From: CAVYXA01 sp963846775
GTDB lineage: Bacteria > Verrucomicrobiota > Verrucomicrobiia > Chthoniobacterales > UBA10450
Length of the DNA: 64,000 bases
Reading direction: 5' to 3'
NCBI GenBank assembly: GCA_963846775.1
Contig: CAWJXB010000003.1
Span: forward strand, 248,001-312,000
Position numbers and translations under genes: made by a program. Under the pieces are notes generated by a model, which worked only from the letters and a program-made list of their open reading frames with translations, made no database searches and had not been told where the DNA came from. Position 1 is the stretch's first letter. Each line of letters starts with the position of its first letter. Of the stretch, positions 45,195 to 54,600 are shown one piece after another.

Positions 45195-46055
45195 TTACTC
45201 CGGGTTCAGCTCGAAGTTGATCCGCACGTCGTAATGACCGGCTGTTCCCAGACCGTCTGGCAGAGGATCAACTTGGGTCACGCGCTTGCTCACCGCCGCC
45301 ACGGACTCATCAACGACCATGTTTCCCGATGGCTTAACGACCTGAAATTGCGACACACTGCCATCCTGTTCGATGCGGACCTTCACCAGCACAGAAATCT
45401 TGTCGCTGGTTGGCGTCGCCGTTGTCGGCTGAATCCAGGCGCTGTGAAAACGATCATGCAACATGTTGCCATACCAACTGAACTGCGCCGCCGCGCCCGC
45501 GCCGCCAGTCTTGCCCCCTGCGCCGATCGAAGTCCCTTTCCCTGAGGCGCTGTGAGAGACTTTTCCTCGTTTACCATCGAGAGAGTCTTTCGCGATCCGT
45601 TTTTTCTCAGGGTCGACCTTTTCTCTTTTGTCGCGCGACTTTGCCGTCTTTGCCTTCGATGATGGTTTGGGAGATGCCTTTGCCAGAACTGCTTTCGACT
45701 TGGGTTTCGGCCTAGGCTTGGGAGTTGGGTTTGGCGTGACGCTTGGCTTTGGTGTTGCCGTCGGTTTCGGCGTTGCGCTCGGCAACTGAATCTCGCTCTT
45801 GGCGGAAGTTAAAGTTGGGCGATCTCCATCCGGCTCTTCCTGTTTGAGCTGCTTCGGTTCCGAGCTCGGCGCGGAAATCTTCTGCACACGTTTCGCGGTA
45901 TCGCTATCGCCCGCGCCGGCGCTGTTCAACCAGACAACGCTTTGCGGCTCGAGATTTTTCGATCTATGACTCCAGCGGATGAATCCCGCGATGAGCGCGG
46001 CATGGCCGAGCGCGATGAGAGTGACGTTTCGCCAAAAGCGCGCCCGCTTCAACAT
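45195..46055 (-). CDS. tonB: TonB-like energy-transducing protein
   Basis: 286 residues from the ATG at 46055; the longer upstream frame runs through a repeat and is excluded. A single N-terminal membrane helix (NVTLIALGHAALIAGFIRW) is followed by a long Pro/Lys/Ser/Thr-rich periplasmic linker (TPKPTATPKPSVTPNPTPKP). A TonB C-terminal domain closes it (KISVLVKVRIEQDGSVSQFQ, VVDESVAAVSKRVTQVDPLP). It transmits proton-motive force from ExbB-ExbD to outer-membrane receptors, or acts as TolA. Position after exbB and exbD on the same strand supports the call. The repeat-rich gap 46056-46149 separates it from exbD. Confidence 0.88.
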   Translation of the reverse strand: MLKRARFWRNVTLIALGHAALIAGFIRWSHRSKNLEPQSVVWLNSAGAGDSDTAKRVQKISAPSSEPKQLKQEEPDGDRPTLTSAKSEIQLPSATPKPTATPKPSVTPNPTPKPRPKPKSKAVLAKASPKPSSKAKTAKSRDKREKVDPEKKRIAKDSLDGKRGKVSHSASGKGTSIGAGGKTGGAGAAAQFSWYGNMLHDRFHSAWIQPTTATPTSDKISVLVKVRIEQDGSVSQFQVVKPSGNMVVDESVAAVSKRVTQVDPLPDGLGTAGHYDVRINFELNPE

Positions 46056-46149
46056 TGATGGTTTAACCACGAACAAACACGAATGAACCCGAAGGTCGGT
46101 AGACGTTCCGGGGAAAAGGCGCTTCGTCTCTATTCGTGTCCATTTCAGG

Positions 46150-46566
46150 TTATTTCGCCTCGGTTTTAGTGGCGATGCCAACTTTGCTGATCTGCACGCG
46201 CTGCAATGTGTCCATGAGTGAAATCAACTTTTGCACCGGCAACTCGCGGTCCGGCCGGATGACTACCGCAAGATCGGGATTGCTCCGTTTCATCTCGGTC
46301 AACTGCGCGGTGAGGCTCTCGCGATCGACTATCCGATTATTGAGCTTGATCGTCTCAGTGCGATCGATCGAGATCGTTTGCACTAGCGACGAATCGATCC
46401 GCGGATTTTTTTCGCCGCTCGACGGGATCACGAGGTTCATGCTGTTTTCGAGCAGCGGTGTCGTGATCATGAAAATGATCAACAATACAAACGCCAGGTC
46501 GAGCAATGGCGTGACGTTGATCTCGCTCAAGGAAGAGAGACTCTGGCGCTGGGAGTAGCGTCTCAT
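46150..46566 (-). CDS. exbD: ExbD/TolR-family biopolymer transport protein
   Basis: 138 residues. The N-terminal cytoplasmic segment SLSEINVTPLLDLAFVLLII contains the single membrane helix with the conserved proton-path Asp (PLLDLAFVLL). The periplasmic domain carries VVIRPDRELPVQKLISLMDT, the usual peptidoglycan-contacting fold. It pairs with ExbB (46739-47494) to form the inner-membrane motor that drives TonB or TolA. It is second in the exbB-exbD-tonB series; a 41-bp tandem repeat sits between it and exbB. Confidence 0.95.
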   Translation of the reverse strand: MRRYSQRQSLSSLSEINVTPLLDLAFVLLIIFMITTPLLENSMNLVIPSSGEKNPRIDSSLVQTISIDRTETIKLNNRIVDRESLTAQLTEMKRSNPDLAVVIRPDRELPVQKLISLMDTLQRVQISKVGIATKTEAK

Positions 46567-46582
46567 CTCGAATTCTGCGTTG

Positions 46583-46735
46583 GGCGTTGGGCGGGCTGCC
46601 CCGTTTCTTTTTTTACAGGGTTGGACGCTGGGCAGCCTGCCCCGTTTCTTCTTTTACGGGGTTGGACGTTTGCCGAAAAAAGGAAACGCCGAACGCCGAA
46701 CACCGAACGCCGAATATCCAATGTCCGAAGCGCAG
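46583..46735. repeat. 41-bp tandem repeat plus heptamer repeat between exbB and exbD
   Basis: Two copies of a ~41-bp unit containing CTGCCCCGTTTCTTTTTTTA then CAGGG or CGGGG and TTGGACG repeat with period 41 (for example CTGCC at 46596 and 46637). Each has a CCCCGT/ACGGGG stem around a T-rich loop. The same unit occurs inside uvrA at 51788-51875. Downstream are four heptamers of CGCCGAA type (46681-46708). Confidence 0.82.
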
Positions 46736-46738
46736 TCA

Positions 46739-47494
46739 TCATCTCCGAAATGCGGCTTCGCGAGCGCCGTGATCGACGTACTTGTGCTCGAACTCGGAGG
46801 CCAGCTCGGCGGCGAAGTTGTCCATCTCGACAATCAGACTGCGGATGCTCGTGACCAAGAAATTGTAACCGAACATCGCTGGAATGGCCACGCAGAGCGC
46901 GGTGACCGTAGTAATGAGCGCTCCGGAAACGCCCGGCGCCATGGCGCCGAGGCTGGCCGTTCCGGCCATGGCGACACCGCTGAATGCGTCCATCACGCCC
47001 CAGACCGTGCCTAACAAGCCAAGAAATGGCGAGCCGCTCACTGCCGTCGCGAGCAAAATCATTTGCGATTCCAGCCCGAGCGCCGTCTCGCCCACCGCGC
47101 GTTCCATCGCCGCATTGACTGCGCCCATTTGCGCTGGCGATATTTTGTCGGCGATCTCGAGTCGCGCCCGAAAAGTTTCGTCCACCTCCGGCGAGCCGAG
47201 CAGATGAAACGCGAGTTCATGACAGCCGGCCCGATAGACGTTGAAAGTCGGTGACCCAAAAAACCGCGCGTTTTCTTCAAAGAGACGCAGCGGTTGTCGA
47301 TCCTGGCGAAAGGCGGCAAAGAACCGCGCATTCTGTTTTCTGGCAAACTGGATCACGCGCAGTTTCGTGATCATGATCGACCAACTGAAAATCGACCCGA
47401 CGGCAAGCAACAGGAGGACAATTTTTCCCGCAACGGTCGCGTGATCGAACGCGAACAGCAGACCACTCGCGGCTAGCACTTCTGGAAGGAACAT
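46739..47494 (-). CDS. exbB: MotA/TolQ/ExbB proton-channel family protein
   Basis: 251 residues from the ATG at 47494; a longer frame runs into the heptamer repeat and is excluded. Three membrane helices are in the family arrangement: GKIVLLLLAVGSIFSWSIMI; then, after a long cytoplasmic loop, SGSPFLGLLGTVWGVMDAF, and VSGALITTVTALCVAIPAMF. The LGTVWG and ALITT blocks are the signature of ExbB/TolQ. It forms the pentameric channel that ExbD dimers sit in. Located between lgt and exbD. Confidence 0.95.
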   Translation of the reverse strand: MFLPEVLAASGLLFAFDHATVAGKIVLLLLAVGSIFSWSIMITKLRVIQFARKQNARFFAAFRQDRQPLRLFEENARFFGSPTFNVYRAGCHELAFHLLGSPEVDETFRARLEIADKISPAQMGAVNAAMERAVGETALGLESQMILLATAVSGSPFLGLLGTVWGVMDAFSGVAMAGTASLGAMAPGVSGALITTVTALCVAIPAMFGYNFLVTSIRSLIVEMDNFAAELASEFEHKYVDHGAREAAFRR

Positions 47495-47510
47495 TCGCGC
47501 TTCACCCGAC

Positions 47511-47576
47511 AAACTAGTAAATGACGAATGACGAATGTCTAATGACGAATCAATTCCGAAATCCGAATGACGACCA
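47511..47576. repeat. Heptamer repeat (AATGACG unit) between lgt and exbB
   Basis: AATGACGAATGACGAATG, then CTAATGACGAAT and CCGAATGACGACC, the same unit as 14408-14450. It is 100 bp upstream of exbB and inflates the open frame on the minus strand with a spurious DIRHSSFTS-like peptide. Confidence 0.8.
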
Positions 47577-47594
47577 CTGTACGCAATGTAATCA

Positions 47595-48557
47595 TTACAG
47601 GCGCTTCGACATTTTGATGGGAAACCTCGGCCGCATTTTCGCGGCAACAATGAAAGCGATTCCGATGGCGACGAGGAAGAAGGAAAAAAATTGCCCGCGG
47701 GTGAAACCGGCGATCAATGCCGCGTCGGGTTCGCGGAGGCGCTCGATCACGATCCGGAAAATCGCGTAACAAATAAAAAAGAGCCCGATCAGCACGCCAT
47801 TCGGTTGTCGCATTCGGGTGCGACCGAACCAGAGAATCGCGAACAGAACAATTCCTTCAAAGAATGCTTCGTAGAGCTGGGATGGATGCCGTGGGGTCAG
47901 GATTGCGCGTAATGTTTCTTTCACTTGCGGTTGTTGATGGACCGCGGCGACGATCGCGTCAGGAGTGGTCAGCGCCGGATCGATTCGGGCGCAGACCGCG
48001 ATCGCGCGATCGGCTTCGGCCGGATGATCGAACAGCTCCTTCGGAAATTGCATGGCCCAGGAAACATTCGTGGCCCGCCCGTAGAGTTCGCCGTTAATGA
48101 AATTCGCGCAGCGGCCAAAGAACAAACCCAACGGGGCTGTCACGACAAGATTATCGCCCAGGTTGAGCCAGGAAAGATTGTGACGCCGCGCGTAATAAAG
48201 CGCGAACAGCGATACGCCGATCATCCCGCCGTGGCTCGACATTCCGCCTTGCCACACTTTCAGGATCGACCATGGCTCGCGCAGCATCCCGGGGTTGTAG
48301 AAAAAAACGTAACCGAGCCGGCCACCGATGATGACGCCGAACAATGCGCAGCCCGTGATGAAATCGCCGACCTTCGCCACGGGCAGATCGGCGTAGCCCA
48401 TTTTTGAAAGAACGCGCAAGAGCAGATAGCTGCAAAGGAACGCGAGCACGTAGGCCAAACCGTACCAGCGCGGCCCGACATTATCGTAAATCCGAAAAAT
48501 GACGGGATTAAGATCGTGAACGTAGTAAGCGAACACGGGGCCAATCTTCGCCGTCAT
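47595..48557 (-). CDS. lgt: Prolipoprotein diacylglyceryl transferase
   Basis: 320 residues. It has seven predicted helices and the Lgt signature GRCANFINGELYGR, preceded by the HGG segment (VWQGGMSSHGGMIGVSLFAL) and followed by PRHPSQLYEAFFEG. About 45 residues (AEADRAIAVCARIDPALTTP onwards) are inserted between the signature and the PSQLYE block, more than in E. coli Lgt. It transfers diacylglycerol from phosphatidylglycerol to the lipobox cysteine of preprolipoproteins. First of four envelope genes on this strand. Confidence 0.95.
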   Translation of the reverse strand: MTAKIGPVFAYYVHDLNPVIFRIYDNVGPRWYGLAYVLAFLCSYLLLRVLSKMGYADLPVAKVGDFITGCALFGVIIGGRLGYVFFYNPGMLREPWSILKVWQGGMSSHGGMIGVSLFALYYARRHNLSWLNLGDNLVVTAPLGLFFGRCANFINGELYGRATNVSWAMQFPKELFDHPAEADRAIAVCARIDPALTTPDAIVAAVHQQPQVKETLRAILTPRHPSQLYEAFFEGIVLFAILWFGRTRMRQPNGVLIGLFFICYAIFRIVIERLREPDAALIAGFTRGQFFSFFLVAIGIAFIVAAKMRPRFPIKMSKRL

Positions 48558-48667
48558 TCCGAGCGAAGTCGAGCCTGCACCGCAGCCCCGCGGCCGCGGG
48601 GTGAGGCCAGGCTTTCAATCCCGTGGCCAAGCTGACGGGCTAACTCCGCGGGATCTTTCGATTCCGT

Positions 48668-51600
48668 TCAGGGTGATCTCCCTTTGTTTGCGCGTGACGA
48701 GTTCAAAAGCTCGCGCAGAAATGGCGCAGTCCGGCTGATCCGATTTTTCGCGACTTGCTCCGGCGTTCCGGTCGCGACGACTTCGCCGCCGGACGCGCCC
48801 GCTTCCGGACCAAGATCGACAATATAATCGGCCTCGGCAATCACGCTGAGATTATGTTCGATCACGATCACGGTGTTGCCTTCATCGACGAGCCGATGCA
48901 GCACCTTGAGCAATAATTCCACGTCGGCCATGTGCAGGCCGATCGTCGGTTCTTCGAGCAAATACAGTGTCGATCCTGGCTTGCGCATTTTCCGGAGCCG
49001 CTCATTCGCCGCGCGACTGACACCGCGCTTGAGCTGCGTTACTAGTTTGAGTCGTTGCGCTTCCCCGCCGCTTAAGGTGGGGCTGGGCTGGCCCAGCTTC
49101 AAGTAACCAAGCCCGGTATCGACTAACAAATCGAGCGGACGCGCAATCTTCGGATGCGCCGAGAAAAATTGCGCCGCTTCCTCGATCGTCATTTCCATCA
49201 CATCGCCGATCGATTTGTCGTTATAAAGTACTTCAAGCGTTTGCGGATTGTAACGGCGGCCCGCGCATTCCTCGCACGGCACGAGCGCGCTCGGCAGGAA
49301 ATTCATCTCCAGCTTGATCGCGCCCTGGCCCCTGCACGTCTCGCAGCGTCCGCCCTCGGCGTTGAACGAGAACCGGCTGGCCGAATAACCGCGCACCCGC
49401 GAAACCGGCAATTGCGCGTAAAGCTGGCGAATTTCGTCAAATACCTTGATGTATGTTCCCGGCGTCGAGCGCGACGTTTTCCCAATTGGCGATTGATCGA
49501 CTTCGTAAACCGCTTCGATCTCACCGGCGCCGCTGACCAACTTGAACAACGCGCCATTTCCGGTGCGCTTTCTTTGGTCGAGCTCATCGCGCACAGCTGG
49601 CCAAAGCACTTCGTGCATTAATGTCGATTTTCCCGAGCCGGAGATTCCGGTGATCACCGACAAACGCCCGACCGGAAATCGAACATCGACATCTTTCAGA
49701 TTATTTGCGCTCGCTTTCCGGATCTCGATCCAATTTTCAACATCGCTCAGACTTCGACGCGCGCGGCGGATCGGATGGCACAGCGGCGTTTTCAAACACC
49801 GGCCGGTCTCGGAATTTTTGGCGCGCTCGATGTCGCGCAACGTGCCGGTCGCCACGACCGTGCCGCCATGCACGCCGGCGCGCGGGCCAAGATCGATAAT
49901 GTGATCGGCCCGCCGCATCGTTTCTTCGTCGTGCTCGACGATTACGAGCGAGTTTCCTTTCTGACGCAGGGCGGAAAGCGTGTCGAGCAGCCGCAGATTA
50001 TCGCGCGGATGCAAACCAATCGTCGGCTCATCAAGGACGTAAAGCACACCGCGCAGATTCGAACCAAGTTGCGCGGCCAGACGAATCCGCTGCGATTCGC
50101 CACCGCTCAAGGTTTTCGCCGAACGCCCGAGCGCCAGATAACCGAGTCCGACGTTTTCCATAAAGCGCAATCGTTGCCGAATTTCGGGCAACAACTCCGA
50201 TGCGATCGTTTGGTGCGCGCCCCGAAATCTCAACTGGTCAATTTTCCGCGCTGCTTCGCTGGCCGAAAGCGCGGTGAGATTGTCGATGGTGCAACCCTGC
50301 ACCCGCACATGACGCGCGACTTCGTTCAGGCGTGAACCGTAGCAGCGTGGACACTCCCGCGTTTCGTTTTCACCGATCCATTCCGATTCACGCTCGGCCG
50401 CGAGCTCGTTTTCCAGAGCGGATTCGCCATCGTCGCTTTGGCCTAACTGCCGATCCTGATCCCAAATCTCGCCAAAGCCGCCGCATTCCTGGCACGCGCC
50501 GTGCGGCGAGTTGAATGAGAACAATCGCGGATCGAGTTCTTCAAATGCCCGTCCGCAACCGGGACAACTCATTTCCGTACTCATGACCGTGAGCCGGTCT
50601 TTCGAATCGAGTAGATGCGCGGTGCCGCGTCCGATCTCCAGTGCGCGCTGAGTCAGGTTGCGTGCTTTCAAAATTCGCTTGGCATCGATGACGCCCACAA
50701 CCACGTCGATGGTGTGTTCTTTGAACCGCTCCAGTTTTCGGAAATGCGCAATCGGCATGAGCATGCCATCGACATAAAGCGTATCGAATCCTTGTCGTTC
50801 GGCCCAGCGCGCCACGTCGGTGTGAAATCCCTTTCGGGCTTTCACGAGCGGCGCGAGCACTTTCAGTGGTCCGCGTTTGGCCGCGATTTCGACCTGTTTC
50901 ACGATTGCAGCCAGGCTCTGTTTTTCGACCGGCAAATCGCAGTCCGGACAAAATTGTGTGCCTGTTTTCGCAAAGAGTAGCCGGAGAAAGTGATAAACTT
51001 CGGTCACCGTGGCGACAGTTGATTTGCCGCCGCCTCGCGTGACGCGTTGCTCGATCGCGACGCTCGGCGGCAAACCTTCGACCAGATCGACATCAGGTTT
51101 CTCGAGCTGCTCGACGAACTGCCGCGCGTATGGCGACATCGAATCAAGAAAACGGCGTTGACCTTCGGCGAACAAAATGTCGAACGCGAGTGTCGATTTG
51201 CCCGAGCCGCTCAGGCCCGTGATCACGACCATTTGATCGCGCGGTATTTCTACGTCGATGTTCTTCAGGTTGTGCTCCCGCGCGCCATGAATGGCGATCG
51301 CGCCGTTTGTTTTCGGATTGAGGAGCGCACGCCGCTGGCGTGCTCCGTCCGGTCGCTGGCCGAACGGCTCTTCCGCGGCGCGCGCAACCTCTGATTCCGC
51401 ACCAATGTAAATGTTCCGTCCAGAAACAGTTTTCGGCGGGCCGCCGAAAATGGCACGCGAGCCACGTGCGCTCCCCAGAACTTCGCGAAGGAATTTTCCG
51501 GTATGCGAGCGTTCAACGGTCGCGACCTCTTCCGGCGTTCCCGTCGCTACGACTTCGCCGCCGTCCTCGCCCGCTTCCGGGCCAAGATCGACAATCCAAT

Positions 51601-54600
51601 CCGCGCATTTGATCACTTCCAGATTGTGCTCAATCACCGCGATGGAATGCCCGTGCGCGACCAGCCGCTGGAACAATCCCAAAAGCATCGAGACATCATC
51701 AAAATGCAATCCCGTCGTCGGCTCGTCGAAGATAAAGAGATTGCCGATGGCGGATTGCCGATGGCGGAATACCTCTCCATTTTGGCGTTGGGCAGCCTGC
51801 CCCGTTTCTTTTTTTACGGGGTTGGGCGTTGAGCAGCCTGCCCCGTTTCCCTTTTTACGGGGTTGAGCGTTTCCCCCTTCCGCCAAATGCCCAACAAGTT
51901 TTAAGCGCTGCGATTCGCCACCGCTCAACGTGTTCAACGGTTGACCGAGTCGCACATATCCGAGTCCCACTTCCTCCAGCACTTTGAGTCGATCGGAAAT
52001 TTCCACTGCACGATCCACCCTCATCTGGCGCTGCGCGCCGGCCGAGCCGCAGCCTGGCGAAGGCTGCTCCTCCTCTCCCTCGTAGAGTGAGGGTCGCCGG
52101 TCGTTTTGCTCGCCGATCTGCGCGAAGAACTGGATCGCTTCCGTCACGGTCAATTCGAGCAAATCGTGGATCGATTTGCCCTGCACCTGCACTTTGAGGA
52201 CGTGCGGCTGGAAGCGTCTCCCTTCGCATTCGGCGCAGCGCACATAGAGATCGCTCAGGAACTGCATCTCGATTTTTTCGAATCCGGTGCCGGAGCAGCG
52301 TTCGCAGCGGCCGTTGCCGGAATTAAACGAAAAGGCGCTGGCGGTTAGCCCCTGCGACATCGCTTCCGGTTGCGCGGCGAACAGTTCGCGGACGCGATCG
52401 TAAAGACCGAGATACAAAATCGGCGTCGAACGCGGCGTGCGCGTCAGCGGCGATTGATCGACCATGATGACTTCCGCGATGCGGTGCGCACCGGTGACGG
52501 ATTGACATGCGCCCGGTTCGTGATCGCACTGTTGTCCCTTCGCCACGAGCAGATTTCGATAGAGCACATCGTGGATCAACGTCGATTTGCCTGAGCCGGA
52601 CACGCCGGTCACACAAGTAAACACGCCTAACGGAATATCGACATCGATGTTTTTGAGGTTGTGCTGCCGCGCCCCGGCGATCTTGATCGACCCGGTCGAT
52701 TTTCGTCGGTTTTTGGGAACGGGAATCGATTTGCGACCAGTAAGATAATCACGCGTGAGCGATTGGGGAGCGCACCCTTGTAGCGTGCTGGTCGCTGCAT
52801 TCTGCGGCGACGAAGCTCCTTTTGTATCTAGTGATTCAATCCGTCTCTTCGCGCGGTTCTGATTGCCTGGGAAAGTTCGTGAAGGCAGAATGCCTTCACC
52901 GGCACGCAGAATGCGTGCGCTTCCCGGAACCGAGCAATCGCGCGCGAGAAAATCTGGCAGCGGTCCACTCCATACCAACTCCCCGCCGCGTTCGCCCCGG
53001 CCGGGGCCGATGTCGATCAGATTATCGGCGGCACGGATGATTTGTTCTTCATGCTCCACCACCAGGAGCGTATTGCCCTTGTCCCGCAAATGGTGCATCG
53101 CGCGCACCAGCCGGCCCACGTCGCGCGGATGCAATCCGACGCTCGGCTCATCCATCACGAACAACGTGTTCACGAGCGACGCGCCGAGGCAGGTGGTCAG
53201 ATTGACGCGCTGAACTTCGCCGCCACTCAATGTCCGCGTTGACCGATCGAGCGTGAGATAACCGACGCCCACTTCACAAAGATAATTTAGACGCGCGCAG
53301 ATTTCCTCGCGCAACGTCTGCGCGGTTGAATCGTTGGGTGAGATCTCCAATTTCGCCAGAAAATCACGCGCATGAGAAATCGACAGCGCCTGAAAATCGG
53401 GGAGAGTAAAATAAGGAGAAGAGCTTTTCCAAGCGCCGCTTGGCGGCTGGGAAGCCGCCGCTCCAATCTTGTAATTGAGCGCTTCAAGCTGGAAACGACC
53501 GCCGTTGCACTTTGGGCACGTGGTGTAGGCGCGGTACCGGCTCAGCAAAACCCGCACATGCATCTTGTAGGTCTTGCTTTCGAGCCAGCGGAAAAATCCG
53601 CGCACACCGTACCACCGATCGTTCTCGTAATCTTCATCCGAGTATTCGCCCGAACGTTTTTCGCCTTCAATCACGAATTGCTGATCGGCTTTTGGCAGTT
53701 CCTCGAATGGCACATCGATATCGATCTCCTGGCGGGCACAGGCTCGGAGCAGGTCCTTTTGCGATTCGCCAAATTCGAGTCCACGAAACGCCCGGACCAC
53801 GCCCTGGCGGACACTGAGGCTGCGATCAGGAATCGCCTTGTTCAGATCCAGCGCGATGGTACGTCCAAAGCCGCGACACTCCGGGCATGCGCCTAACGGA
53901 TTATTGAAACTAAAGAGGCCGGGCGTGGGCGGGCGGATATCGAGATCGCAATGCGCGCAGTGCCAGCCGGTGGAAAAGGGATGTTCGTGAGATGTGAGAT
54001 GTGAGATGTGAGATGTTGGGCGTTCGGTGTTGGGCGTTCGGCGTTCGGCGTTTTCTGCGATTGGAACGACGTTGACCTTGCCTTTGCCAAAGCGCAGCGC
54101 GGTTTCGACTGCTTCGACAAGTCGGGCGCGATTTCCCTCGGTCATCCCGATCCGGTCCTGAATCACTTGCACCCGCGGACCGAGTCGTTTGATCTTTTTC
54201 GGAACGACATCAACACGCACGACCCGATTGTCAGTCCAAACCCGGAGATAGCCTTGTTGCTGGAGGAATTCAAAAAACCTGCCCGGCTCGGTTTTCGCCG
54301 GAACGGCGACCCAGAAGGTGACGAGGACGGTTGGAGCTGTTTCTCTTTTGTCATCCTGAGCCGCGGAAGCTTTCGGGGCGGATGTTTCTGAAAACTGCGC
54401 GACGATTTGATCCGCAATCGATTTCGCGGTTTCTGGTCGGATCTCGCGACCGCAACTCGGACAAAACGCTTTCGCGACCCGCGGCCAAAGCAGCTTCAAA
54501 TAATCGTTGATCTCGGTCATCGTGCCGACGGTTGAGCGCGATGTTTTGACCGGGTTCGACTGCTCGATGGCAATCGCGGGCGGGATACCGCGGATGTCGT

